Position numbers and translations under genes: made by a program. This document shows positions 8,225 to 17,143 of a DNA stretch of 64,000 bases, piece after piece; the first letter of the stretch is position 1; each line of letters starts with the position of its first letter. The stretch lies in contig JAFAEQ010000006.1 of the NCBI GenBank assembly GCA_023423935.1, positions 1-64,000 on the forward strand, written 5' to 3'. Under the pieces are notes generated by a model that had not been told where the DNA came from, made no database searches, and saw only the letters and a program-made list of their open reading frames with translations. This stretch comes from Pseudomonadota bacterium (GTDB lineage: Bacteria; Pseudomonadota; Gammaproteobacteria; Steroidobacterales; Steroidobacteraceae).

Positions 8225-9273
8225 GCGTCGATGCGAATTGGAGAGGAGCCGGGCAGCGTGGAAATGAAATCGGCGCCCATCAGCATGCCGGGAGTGACAT
8301 AGCCTGCGGAATACGATGTTTCCAGAATGCGCGACATGATAGCGAGCGAAGAGACAACAGTCAGCGCATAACCATTGGCCGTAACGATCCGGCCGGTGAC
8401 ACTCTTGCCGGAAGCATCTCGTGCTTCTCCCCACACGAACGTTGGATTGCTCTCACGCTGGGACTGATTCGGCGGCTGCAGACGACGCTCGATGCGCCGC
8501 TTCATGAAGGCCTGCACCAGCCGTCTGCGCAACAGGGGTCGCAGCAGATTCGCGCGCTGCATGCGCTTCAATCCGTTTTGCGAAGTGGCCGAGTACACCT
8601 CGATATTGGGAATGCCCGTGCTGTAGAAGGCTGTGCTGACATCGCCCCAGGCAATGCCCACGGCGAGACGCTCGCCGTTTCCGAAGTCGATGCGGCGCAC
8701 CTGCGATCCGTACGGCACTTCGATGATCTTTCCGTCACGCCGCAACCGCGAGCCGGTGCCTGCGGATTCCAGCGCAGTCTTAGCGGTGCCTTTGCTCAGG
8801 CCCGATCTGCTGTCGAAGCCGAGCGCAAGGTGCGTGGCATTCGGCAACGCTTCGTGCAGCTTCATGGCGAGACAATCTGTGGGCACCACATCGAATCCCA
8901 CGCCTGGACACAGGAGCACGCCTGCGCGTTGTGCCTTGTCGTGAACACTATGAGCGAGCTCGAACACGTCGATCTCGCCGGTGATATCGAGATAGTGCAC
9001 GTGGGTCGCCAGGCACGCCTGGATCATGGAGCGCGCCGTAGCAGAGAATGGTCCTGCACAATGCAGAACCGCACGCACTTCATTCAGTGCCGAAACCATC
9101 GCGGTGTGATCCTCTAGATCGAAGATCGCGCTCGGGCACTGCAACTCGTCCGCGAGCTTCTGAATCTTCTCCTTCGACCGCCCCGCCAGTACCGGTCGCA
9201 TCCCACGACGCACCGCCTCCCGAGCGATCAGCTCGCCCGTATAACCACTCGCGCCGTAGAGGAGCCAGGTCAT
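8221..9273 (-). CDS. Saccharopine dehydrogenase-like NAD(P)-binding reductase
   Basis: A 350-residue protein starting with a Rossmann fold (LLYGASGYTGELIA, residues 4-17) and the family pattern VRAVLHCAGPFSATARSMIQACL and YLDITGEIDVFE. This matches the saccharopine-dehydrogenase-like group that includes trans-acting enoyl reductases, not the lysine-pathway enzyme itself. The C-terminal half is hydrophobic and may touch the membrane. It is the first gene of a pair with the YheT-like hydrolase, which hints at lipid or ester metabolism. The reaction is unknown. Confidence 0.82.
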   Translation of the reverse strand: MTWLLYGASGYTGELIAREAVRRGMRPVLAGRSKEKIQKLADELQCPSAIFDLEDHTAMVSALNEVRAVLHCAGPFSATARSMIQACLATHVHYLDITGEIDVFELAHSVHDKAQRAGVLLCPGVGFDVVPTDCLAMKLHEALPNATHLALGFDSRSGLSKGTAKTALESAGTGSRLRRDGKIIEVPYGSQVRRIDFGNGERLAVGIAWGDVSTAFYSTGIPNIEVYSATSQNGLKRMQRANLLRPLLRRRLVQAFMKRRIERRLQPPNQSQRESNPTFVWGEARDASGKSVTGRIVTANGYALTVVSSLAIMSRILETSYSAGYVTPGMLMGADFISTLPGSSPIRIDA

Positions 9274-9280
9274 GAGAGAG

Positions 9281-9434
9281 TGATGAGTGATGGGTGATGA
9301 GTGATGGGGAAAGAAATGAAACAGCCTTCATGGACGAAGGCTGCGCCCCCGGGCAGTAAGGCGAGGAGAGAATTGCTATTCACGCACAACCTGGGAACAC
9401 CTTGCTCATCACGCATCACTCATCACCCATCACG
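9281..9434. repeat. Heptamer palindrome, TGATGAG type
   Basis: The left arm (9281-9308) is four tandem heptamers: TGATGAG, TGATGGG, TGATGAG, TGATGGG. The right arm (9405-9434) is four heptamers in reverse complement (CTCATCA, CGCATCA, CTCATCA, CCCATCA). About 95 bases separate the arms and contain their own small hairpin (CAGCCTTC, GAAGGCTG). It lies between two genes on the same strand, close behind the stop at 9446. Confidence 0.85.
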
Positions 9435-9445
9435 CCTCCGCGCGG

Positions 9446-10846
9446 TTACTCACTCTGCGCCACGAACTCCACGCGATTGTTCTGGGCGGCGATGCGATTC
9501 CACTCGCCCGCGGTGGCTTTCGCGAGAGCTTCGCCTTCGGGGTAGGGGACTGCGGGGGAGCGTCCGCCATGGGTGACTTCGACGGTAAGTGCATTCGAGG
9601 TCTCCTTGGGCAGGCTCGCGACGAGATTGGCGAAGGCGAGCGACTGGCGCTGGGCGCTGGTGAGGGCATCGTCGAAGGGATTGCCGATCAGATCGCAGCG
9701 CTTCACGGGCAGATCGTCGGCAGCCATCGAGTAGCCTTCGATGCCGTTGCCGGTCAAACAAAATTCGCCGACGAACGATGAGGCGCGGACACGGCCTTTG
9801 AATCCGCCAGCGCGCAATTCATCGACCATCGCCCGCAGATGCTCGAGGCGCGTACCTGACATCGGCGGTTCGCCGTACGGCACCTGATCGACCTGCCCAG
9901 GCACAGGCGGCGTTGCGACGGCCACCGGATTTGCGGTTGCCGCACGGGTCGCCTGCTGCAGCACCGTGAGCTGCGCTTGCTGTTCCTCGACGATCGATGC
10001 CAGGTGCGCATTCGCCTGCATGAGCGATTGAATCGATTCCTGCATGCGTGCGTACAGCACGCCGAGAACGATGGCAGGAACGAGCGCAACGATGGTGATT
10101 GCGGCAAAGGCCGGCCACCGCGAAGCGGGCGGCGGTGCTGGCGGTTCCACCACGGGCATCACCGTTTCGCTCGACTCCGCAGGAGCGGTCGCCTGTCTGG
10201 TTTCGGCAGCGACCTTGCGGGTCAGCACTTCGATGCTCGATGCGATATAGCGCCGCAGCTCCGAGTTGTACTCGCGCAGCGCAGGCGCCATCGCATTGCG
10301 AATCGCAGTTTCCATCGGGCCGAGCTGAGGTGCGGGGCCGCGTTCGATCTGAATGGCGGAGTGCGCGCCAGTGCGCATTGCAGGGGGCGGCGCTGGCCGC
10401 GTCGGACGTTCCGCCTCGACTTCGACCTCCGAGGTCCCTTCCTCGAACAGGCGCGAGCGGGTGTCGCGCCGCTCGGGCAGCAGATGCAGCTGATACAGCA
10501 CCCGCGAGACGTCGCCCTGTTTCACCGTCTTGGGCAGCACGCCGACGGCGCCGAGCGCACGCGCCTGACTTACGTACAGCTCGCCTTCCTGCGAGGTGTA
10601 CATCATCACCGGAATCGTGGCCGTCTCCGGATTGCTCTTGATGGCCTGAATCGCCTGGAAGCCGTCCATGCCGGGCATCAGATGATCCATGAAGATGACG
10701 TCCGGACGCGTGTGTCGCAGATACTCCAGTGCCTGCTCCGCAGATTCGGAGGCGTCGACGTGCAGGTCATAGGCTTCCAGCATGCGGCTCAGGATCACTC
10801 GGGCAGACCGCGAATCGTCCACGATCAAGGCGCGCTTACTTGTCAT
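9446..10846 (-). CDS. Membrane-anchored receiver-domain protein with periplasmic C-terminal domain
   Basis: A 466-residue protein. Residues 5-122 are a complete receiver domain: acidic pair D10-D11, phospho-acceptor D54 (FMDHLMPG), T84, K106. A Pro/Glu-rich linker and a helical stretch (about 178-218) follow. A single membrane helix lies at about 245-266, then a coiled coil (about 268-300) and a C-terminal domain (about 345-466) that loosely resembles an OmpA-like fold (TVEVTHGG, EWNRIAAQNNRVEFV). The receiver should be cytoplasmic and the C-terminus periplasmic. There is no DNA-binding output. No kinase gene is adjacent. The start at 10846 puts the receiver at the N-terminus as usual. Confidence 0.8.
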   Translation of the reverse strand: MTSKRALIVDDSRSARVILSRMLEAYDLHVDASESAEQALEYLRHTRPDVIFMDHLMPGMDGFQAIQAIKSNPETATIPVMMYTSQEGELYVSQARALGAVGVLPKTVKQGDVSRVLYQLHLLPERRDTRSRLFEEGTSEVEVEAERPTRPAPPPAMRTGAHSAIQIERGPAPQLGPMETAIRNAMAPALREYNSELRRYIASSIEVLTRKVAAETRQATAPAESSETVMPVVEPPAPPPASRWPAFAAITIVALVPAIVLGVLYARMQESIQSLMQANAHLASIVEEQQAQLTVLQQATRAATANPVAVATPPVPGQVDQVPYGEPPMSGTRLEHLRAMVDELRAGGFKGRVRASSFVGEFCLTGNGIEGYSMAADDLPVKRCDLIGNPFDDALTSAQRQSLAFANLVASLPKETSNALTVEVTHGGRSPAVPYPEGEALAKATAGEWNRIAAQNNRVEFVAQSE

Positions 10847-10924
10847 TGCTGGTGCGGCGGAAAGGGTGGAGGCCGATAGGGTAAGCGTAGGAATGCTCTG
10901 GCTCAATCGCGGGCACTTGAAAGT

Positions 10925-11005
10925 TGTCAATGGACAATGGGCAATGCCCCAACCGCCGGAGCCCGGCTCGTGTCTCGTTAGCCACTGTCGATTGTTCATC
11001 GTCAC
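10925..11005. repeat. Heptamer palindrome, TGGACAA type, degenerate
   Basis: The left arm at about 10924-10947 reads TTGTCAA TGGACAA TGGGCAA TGCC. The right arm at about 10981-11005 (CACTGTCGATTGTTCATC) is a weaker reverse complement. It lies in the divergent gap between the receiver-fusion gene and the EF-G-like gene. The cleaner copy of this family is at 58678-58826. Confidence 0.6.
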
Positions 11006-11112
11006 TTCGGCGGCCGCGGCCTTAAGGCAACTGCCGCCTAGTCACTAACCGCAATCTGAGCTTCCGGTGGCGGGAGTATTCTCGGGCCTGCGCTTTCCCG
11101 GAGGATCGGCCA

Positions 11113-13158
11113 ATGGCGTATTCGACCGCGGACATCCGCAATATTGCATTGGTCGGACAGGCGGGCGCGGGCAAGAGCGTGCTGGCCGAAGCCCTGCTCG
11201 CTGCGACGGGCGCCGTCCGCGGACGTGGCAGCCCCGAGCGTGGCACGCTCACTTGCGATTTCGATCCGCAGGAAAAAGAGTTCGGACATTCGCTCGACGC
11301 AGCCGTCGTTCATTTCGAGCATGCAGGCTGCCATATCAATCTCGTAGACACGCCCGGCTATCCCGACTTTGCAGGTCGTGTGCTCGCTGTGCTCGAAGCG
11401 GTCGAAACGGCAGCCATCGTGGTCAATGCGGTGAATGGCATCGAGCCGATGACGCAGCGGATGATGCAGTTCGCGCGCGATCGCGAGCTGTGCCGGCTCA
11501 TCATCGTGAACAAGATCGACTCTCGCGATGCGAATTGCGAACGCATCCTTCTGGAATTACGGGAAGCCTTCGGTCGAGAGTGTCTGCCGCTCAATCTTCC
11601 GGGCGAGCACGGCCGCGCGGTCGTCGATTGTTTCTTTCGTCCTGGCGCGAGTGCACCCGATTTCTCCAGTATTGCCGGCGCTCACACCGAGATCATCGAT
11701 CAGGTCGTCGAAGTCGACGAGGCATTGATGGCCCTGTATCTCGATCAGGGCGAAGAGCTCACGCCAGAACAGTTGCACGATCCGTTCGAGCGTGCGCTGC
11801 GCGAGGGCCATCTGGTTCCGGTGTGCTTCGTGAGCGCCGAGACCGGCGCGGGCATTCCGCAGCTGTTGGACATCATGGCGCGGCTCATGCCGAATCCATT
11901 CGAGGCCAATCCGCCGCCCTTTCTCAAAGGCGAGGGCGACTCTGCCGAGCGGGTGCGGGTGACTCCCGATGCGAGCAAGCATGTGGTCGCGCACGTATTC
12001 AAAGTCAGCATCGATCCGTTCGTCGGCAAGATGGGCATCTTTCGCGTGCACCAGGGCACCGTGCGCAACGGCTCGCAGTTGTTCGTCGGCGATGCGCGCA
12101 AGGCCATCAAGGTGGCGCATCTGTATCGATTGCAGGGCAAGGAGCACATCGAGGTGCCGCACCTTCTGCCGGGCGACATCGGTGCGATCTCGAAGGTGGA
12201 GGAAATCCATTTCGACGCGGTGCTGCACGATTCGCACGACGAGGATCATTTCCATTTGAAGTCGATCAGCTTTCCCCCGGCGATGGCCGGGATCGCGATC
12301 GAGCCCGAGCGTCGCGGTGAAGAGCAGAAGCTCTCGGATGCGTTGCACCGGCTCGTCGCGGAAGATCCTTGCGTGCGCGTCGAGCATCACGCGGGACTCA
12401 ACGAGACCGTGCTCTACGGCATGGGCGAGTTGCATCTGCGTGTGATGCTCGAGCGGATGAAGGATCGCTACGGCGTGCAGTGCAAGACCCACACGCCGAG
12501 CATTCCTTATCGCGAGACGATCACGCGCCCCTCCGACGGTCACCATCGCCACAAGAAGCAGACGGGAGGTGCCGGTCAATTCGGCGAAGTGTTCCTGCGT
12601 GTCGAACCGCTCGATCGTGGCAGCGGCTTCGAGTTCGTCGATGAAGTTGTCGGGGGTGCGATTCCTTCGCAGTACATACCCGCTGTCGAGAAGGGCGTGC
12701 GGCAGGTCCTGAGCGAAGGCGCAGTCGCAGGCTTCCCACTGCAGGACGTGCGCGTCATCGTTTATGACGGCAAGCATCATTCGGTGGATTCGAAGGAAGT
12801 CGCGTTCGTCGCTGCCGGTCGGCGCGCATTTCAGAACGCGTTTCGCGATGCCGCCCCGATCGTGCTCGAACCGATCGTGCGCCTGGAAGTCACGACACCT
12901 TCACAATCGACCGGCGATATCACGGCCGATCTCGCCACGCGTCGCGGCCGCATCAGCGGCAACAGCGCGCTCGCCGGCCGCCAGGCCCGCATCAGCGCGC
13001 TCGTGCCCCTTGCAGAAATCAGCGACTACCAGTCACGCCTGAAATCGCTCACCGGCGGCGAAGGCACTTACACGATGGAGCTCAGCCACTACGATCCCGT
13101 CCCGTCACGCAAACAGCAGGAGCTGATGAAAGCGTGGAAGACCGTCGAGGAAGAGTGA
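11113..13158 (+). CDS. Elongation factor G-like GTPase (EF-G paralogue)
   Basis: A 681-residue translational GTPase with the full EF-G domain order. Motifs are the G1 P-loop GQAGAGKS (residues 11-18), G3 DTPGY, G4 NKID, domain II at about 270-350, and EF-G domains III-V (TGGAGQFGEVFLRVEP, VTTPSQSTGDI). It lacks the str-operon context (no rpsL, rpsG or tuf nearby), and the switch I sequence ERGTLTCDFDPQEKEF differs from housekeeping EF-G. It fits the EF-G2/FusA2-like group of lone paralogues, whose role is not settled. The start is ATG 11113, with GGAGGATCGGCCA upstream. Confidence 0.88.
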   Translation: MAYSTADIRNIALVGQAGAGKSVLAEALLAATGAVRGRGSPERGTLTCDFDPQEKEFGHSLDAAVVHFEHAGCHINLVDTPGYPDFAGRVLAVLEAVETAAIVVNAVNGIEPMTQRMMQFARDRELCRLIIVNKIDSRDANCERILLELREAFGRECLPLNLPGEHGRAVVDCFFRPGASAPDFSSIAGAHTEIIDQVVEVDEALMALYLDQGEELTPEQLHDPFERALREGHLVPVCFVSAETGAGIPQLLDIMARLMPNPFEANPPPFLKGEGDSAERVRVTPDASKHVVAHVFKVSIDPFVGKMGIFRVHQGTVRNGSQLFVGDARKAIKVAHLYRLQGKEHIEVPHLLPGDIGAISKVEEIHFDAVLHDSHDEDHFHLKSISFPPAMAGIAIEPERRGEEQKLSDALHRLVAEDPCVRVEHHAGLNETVLYGMGELHLRVMLERMKDRYGVQCKTHTPSIPYRETITRPSDGHHRHKKQTGGAGQFGEVFLRVEPLDRGSGFEFVDEVVGGAIPSQYIPAVEKGVRQVLSEGAVAGFPLQDVRVIVYDGKHHSVDSKEVAFVAAGRRAFQNAFRDAAPIVLEPIVRLEVTTPSQSTGDITADLATRRGRISGNSALAGRQARISALVPLAEISDYQSRLKSLTGGEGTYTMELSHYDPVPSRKQQELMKAWKTVEEE

Positions 13159-13173
13159 GTCGCGCAGCGTGAA

Positions 13174-13279
13174 GAGCGAGCCTGCCGCAAAGACCGCATA
13201 AAAGAAGTAGAACGGCCAGGCCTGTAATCCCAAGAACAAGCCGCACTTCCTTTTTGCGGTCTTTGCGGCCTCTTCTCTC
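13174..13279. repeat. Nonamer-type palindromic intergenic repeat, copy 2
   Basis: The left arm (about 13182-13207) contains GCCGCAAAGACCGCATAAAA. The right arm (about 13244-13272) contains TTTTTGCGGTCTTTGCGGCC. Sequence and layout match copy 1 at 3535-3645, and again it separates two converging genes. The middle parts of the two copies differ. Confidence 0.85.
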
Positions 13280-14092
13280 TTATGGTTTCTTGAACTTGAA
13301 AATGAACTGATCCGTCTTGTGGCTGACCGCGGGATCGAAGACCAGTTTCGTGTGATCGTCGTCCGGATTCGCGAGCAGTTCGCTTTCAGTCGCGAGCTCG
13401 AGGCCAGCGGCGGCGAAGTCGCGTTTCACGACTTCGGGATCGATGCGATGCAATGTGTCGACGGATTCATCCGGATTGCTGCCCGCCGCTGCGACATGGT
13501 CGATGACGATGGCGGTGGCGCCGGGCTTCATCGCCTTGACGACTTGCGCCAGTGATTGCGCGGCATCGGTGTTGGGCCATTCGCCCTTCTTCGAACGCCA
13601 GCGCAGGTCGTGATACGCCTGGTTGAAGAAGACGACATCGATCGTTTCAGGTTCGATCGCGAGTTGCTCCGGCGGCCCGCCGACTTCCACGACGTTCGGC
13701 AGGCGCTGATTGGCATAGCGCTGCGCGGGTTTGTCGCCCGCGTACTTTGCATACTCGGCGTTGTTGTAGGCGTAGATACGACCGTCAGGGCCCACGACTC
13801 GCGAGAACAGCTCGGTGTAGTAGCCGCCGCCTGCGAAGTAGTCGAGCACGTGCATGCCGGGTTTGAGATCGACGAAAGTCAGCACTTCGTTCGATTTGCG
13901 CCACGCATCTTCACCCGCATCGCCTGCGAATCGATCTGAGGCATTCAGCGCCGCGTGAATGGAATCCAGTGCTGCAGGTTCTGTTGCTGCGGAGCTGGCC
14001 GGTGAGGCCGACGCCGCCTGCTCTTCATGCTTGCTGCAACCGACGACCGCGTATAGCACTGCGCAAATCAGGAGGCTCGACGATGTCTTCAT
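13280..14092 (-). CDS. Lipoprotein with class I SAM-methyltransferase-like fold
   Basis: A 270-residue protein whose first 19 residues form a lipoprotein signal (AVVGC, Cys19), followed by an Ala/Ser-rich linker. The rest is a class I methyltransferase fold: LKPGMHVLDYFAGGGYYTELFSRVVG (motif I) and DVVFFNQAYHDLRWRS (motif IV region), ending in a beta-strand FIFKFKKP. SAM is normally absent from the periplasm, so the activity of exported members is unclear. Similar lipidated predicted methyltransferases are widespread in proteobacteria. It stands alone on the minus strand. Confidence 0.8.
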   Translation of the reverse strand: MKTSSSLLICAVLYAVVGCSKHEEQAASASPASSAATEPAALDSIHAALNASDRFAGDAGEDAWRKSNEVLTFVDLKPGMHVLDYFAGGGYYTELFSRVVGPDGRIYAYNNAEYAKYAGDKPAQRYANQRLPNVVEVGGPPEQLAIEPETIDVVFFNQAYHDLRWRSKKGEWPNTDAAQSLAQVVKAMKPGATAIVIDHVAAAGSNPDESVDTLHRIDPEVVKRDFAAAGLELATESELLANPDDDHTKLVFDPAVSHKTDQFIFKFKKP

Positions 14093-14297
14093 GATCTTCC
14101 TCGTTGTGCTGGAGGGCAGTTCAGGAACGCCGAAGCGTACTCGTCCTGCTTCAGTGTTGTCGTGCCTTGCGGCCTGCCGAGAGTGGCATGCGTCAGGAGG
14201 AGGGACTTAGGGCATCTGCCAAAGGAACACGCGGGTGGCTCGCGTTACTCGGGGGAAAACGAGCAACGGTGCGTCGAGTCACCCGCGTTGAAAATGA

Positions 14298-14331
14298 AGG
14301 TCGATGCCGCGTGACCCTGCGGCACCGACCT
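14298..14331 (-). terminator. Terminator-like hairpin behind the GH3 gene
   Basis: AGGTCGATGCCGC (14298-14310) and GCGGCACCGACCT (14319-14331) form a 13-bp stem with one mismatch and an 8-base loop, 11 bases past the GH3 stop. On the minus strand a moderately T-rich tail (TTCATTTTC) follows. Confidence 0.6.
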
Positions 14332-14342
14332 GTCCGGACCCG

Positions 14343-16934
14343 TCAGGGGCAGGGCGTGACAGGACCCGACTCGAGTCGCACGTTGTTGATGCTGATCTGC
14401 AACGCGCCCGTGGACGTGATCACCAGCGGCGCCGTGATCTGTTGCATGTTGGCGCCGCGCTTCTCGAAACAGCTCAGATTGATGCGCGCAGGATGCCACT
14501 GACCGATCGGCGCCTGACGCATCTGCTCATGGACCGGAATGGCGCCCGTGCAAGGTCGATTGCCGGTTCTCGCGCATTCCATCGCGAGCGTGACCTCGCC
14601 CGCCGGCGCAGCGTCGACACGCGCATCGAATACGAGCGAGAGCTGTCCGTTCGCTTCGCGCTGCAGATCGATCGGCTCGCTGCGCTCGATGGCGAGCGTC
14701 GCGGGCGCGCTGCCCGACCAGGTGAGCTGACGTGCGTCTTCTTGCGCAGAGTGATCGACGCCTGCGATTTTCAACGCCCCGCTCGAGCTCGAGCCCGCCC
14801 CGCCGCTGAGTGCGCCTCGCGCTGCGTTGCCTTCGCCCACGGTGAGCTGCCAGCCTTCGCTGACACGACCATTGGCGAAATAGCTGTTGCCCAAGCCGCC
14901 GCCGGTCATACGTCCCGGCACGTCTTCTGGCAGCTCTTTCAGATCACCATCGGACTGATACGTGAGTCCATAGCCGTAGGCGAACAGCGGTTGATCGGAT
15001 CCGCGGGTGGCCGTGACCTGCTCGGGAGTCGCAGGCCAGGAGAATGACAACTTGCCGCGGAAATCAGTGTTCACGGAGCCATCGCGTCGCGCGAAGAGCA
15101 CGTCCGCAACGCCGCCACCTTCCGTGCCTGGGAGCCACGCGGCGACGAAGGCATCCGAAGCATTCAGTTCCGGATTCACCCACATCGGACGACCCGACAG
15201 GAAGACCGAAACCACCGGAATGCCGTCCGCACGCAGCTTCTTGAGCAATTCCAGATCGGTCTTGTTGCCTGCCTTGTATTCGAGCGTGCCGATATCGCCC
15301 TGGAATTCGGCATAGGGATCTTCGCCGTACACCACGATGGCCACATCGGGTTTCGTCGTGTAGCTGCCGGTCGGGCTCAACGTGGCTTTGCCGCCGCCTG
15401 CAGCCACCGCGGCTCGAATGCCCGCGAAAATCGACTCGCCGTTCGGGAAGTCCTTGTTCGTGACACCCGTGCCCTGCCACGTCAGCGACCAGCCGCCGCT
15501 TTGCTTGGCGATGTTGTCCGCACCGTCGCCAGCCACGAGCACTTTCAACGATGGCCTGAGTGGCAATACTTTCTTGGAGTTCTTGAGCAGCACGAGCGAT
15601 TCGCGTACTGCCTGACGCGCTACGCCGCGATGTTCCGGTGAGCCGAGCAGGTTGAACTGACCGGCCAGATGTCGAGACGATGGCTTGCCGGCTTCGAAGA
15701 GCCCGGCGCGCAGCTTCACGCGCAGCATGCGGCGCACCGCATCGTCCAGTCGCGCCATCGGGATCTCGCCCGACTTCGCCTGTGCGAGCGTGCTTTCGTA
15801 GAGTCCCTTCCAGCTGTCCGGTGCCATGTACAGATCGAGACCGGCGTTGATGCTCGCCGCGCAGCTGGTCGTCGTGCACCCCTCGACCTGACCGTGCGCA
15901 TTCCAGTCGCTGACCAGAACGCCGTCGAAACCGAAACGATCCTTGAGCACATCGGTGAGCAGGCCCTTGTGTCCATGCACTTTCACGCCTTGCCAGCTGG
16001 AGAATGACGCCATCACCGACTGCGCGCCTGCTGCGATCGCAGCGGTGTAGCCCGCGGCATGGATGTCGCGCAGCTCTTCCTCGGTCGCACGGTTGTCGCC
16101 CTGATCGCGCCCCTGGAACGTGCCGCCATCGCCCAGGTAGTGCTTGGCTGTGGTGATCACGTGATCGCCTTTCAGGAAATCCGGTTTGCCGACTTCGCCC
16201 TGCAATCCGGTGACCATCGCGGTTGCGTACTCGTGAACGATCTCCGGGCGCTCCGAGTACGACTCGTAGGTCCGACCCCAGCGAGCGTCCTGTGCGACGG
16301 CGAGCGTCGGCGCGAACGTCCATTCCTGACCGGTGACGCGCACTTCCTTCGCGGTGATCTCGCCGATGCGATGGATCAACAGCGGATCGCGCGCAGCACC
16401 GAGTCCGATGTTGTGAGGAAAAATCGTCGCGCCCACGATGTTGTTGTTGCCGTGGACGGCATCGACACCCCAGATGATCGGGATGGCATGTCCGCCGTTG
16501 CTCGTATCCATGGACGCTTCATAGAACGCGTCCGCGAGCGCAAGCCATTCTTTGGCGGGTGCGAGGTCGTTGCCGTTGGGACCGGAGTTGCCGCCGTTGA
16601 GAACGGACCCGAGCCGATACTTACGCACGTCCTCCGGCGTGACGCTGCCGATGTCCGCCTGGATCACCTGCCCGACCTTTTCTTCGATCGACAGTGATTT
16701 CAGCAGCTCTTCGATCCGCGCTTCGATGCCGGAGTCGTCGTAGGCGGGACGCGGCAGCTTGGGCCAGATTTCAGGATGAATCGTTGCGGGCCGAGGAGCG
16801 CGAGCCAGCGACTCCGGCATCGTCTCATCGTTGTTGCCGCATCCAGCGAGAGTGATCGTTGCCGCGACGAGGCTCGCGACGACTGCATTCGATACCGCAC
16901 GATTGCGCGCATGGCGCAGGCCAGTGGACATCAT
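14343..16934 (-). CDS. Glycoside hydrolase family 3 beta-glucosidase (lipoprotein)
   Basis: An 863-residue GH3 enzyme with a lipoprotein signal (lipobox LAGC, Cys32). The (beta/alpha)8 domain holds WGVDAVHGNNN, KHYLGDGGT (Lys264-His265) and the nucleophile Asp343 in GVLVSDWNAHG. The alpha/beta sandwich domain follows (about 450-650, with SGRPMWVNPE), then a C-terminal beta-rich domain (about 690-863) that may bind carbohydrate. It probably releases glucose from beta-1,3/1,4-gluco-oligosaccharides at the outer membrane or in the periplasm. A LacI-type operator sits about 100 bp upstream, which suggests sugar induction. No transporter is adjacent. Confidence 0.9.
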   Translation of the reverse strand: MMSTGLRHARNRAVSNAVVASLVAATITLAGCGNNDETMPESLARAPRPATIHPEIWPKLPRPAYDDSGIEARIEELLKSLSIEEKVGQVIQADIGSVTPEDVRKYRLGSVLNGGNSGPNGNDLAPAKEWLALADAFYEASMDTSNGGHAIPIIWGVDAVHGNNNIVGATIFPHNIGLGAARDPLLIHRIGEITAKEVRVTGQEWTFAPTLAVAQDARWGRTYESYSERPEIVHEYATAMVTGLQGEVGKPDFLKGDHVITTAKHYLGDGGTFQGRDQGDNRATEEELRDIHAAGYTAAIAAGAQSVMASFSSWQGVKVHGHKGLLTDVLKDRFGFDGVLVSDWNAHGQVEGCTTTSCAASINAGLDLYMAPDSWKGLYESTLAQAKSGEIPMARLDDAVRRMLRVKLRAGLFEAGKPSSRHLAGQFNLLGSPEHRGVARQAVRESLVLLKNSKKVLPLRPSLKVLVAGDGADNIAKQSGGWSLTWQGTGVTNKDFPNGESIFAGIRAAVAAGGGKATLSPTGSYTTKPDVAIVVYGEDPYAEFQGDIGTLEYKAGNKTDLELLKKLRADGIPVVSVFLSGRPMWVNPELNASDAFVAAWLPGTEGGGVADVLFARRDGSVNTDFRGKLSFSWPATPEQVTATRGSDQPLFAYGYGLTYQSDGDLKELPEDVPGRMTGGGLGNSYFANGRVSEGWQLTVGEGNAARGALSGGAGSSSSGALKIAGVDHSAQEDARQLTWSGSAPATLAIERSEPIDLQREANGQLSLVFDARVDAAPAGEVTLAMECARTGNRPCTGAIPVHEQMRQAPIGQWHPARINLSCFEKRGANMQQITAPLVITSTGALQISINNVRLESGPVTPCP

Positions 16935-17032
16935 CGATTTCCCCCAAAAGATCGTGCCGAAGCCGAGTCGGACAGATCGTTTATTTACTGTACGGCCGGC
17001 CCCGGCGCCGGCGCCCGAGAATCACATGGTGC

Positions 17033-17046
17033 TGACAACGTTGTCA
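17033..17046. promoter_or_regulatory. Perfect 14-bp palindrome, LacI-family operator-like
   Basis: TGACAACGTTGTCA is a perfect palindrome with a central CG, the usual form of LacI-family operators. It lies 99 bp upstream of the GH3 start and about 100 bp upstream of the divergent ydbH-like gene. Control of the glycosidase gene is the simpler reading. No LacI regulator gene is in the window. Confidence 0.7.
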
Positions 17047-17143
17047 ATTTGTCGGTGACAGAATCGCGTGCAGTTTAAGCATTTCCATGCAGTCCGTTTC
17101 CCATGCTTGGCCTCGAGCGTGGTGCTCGTCATGATGGTTTCCA

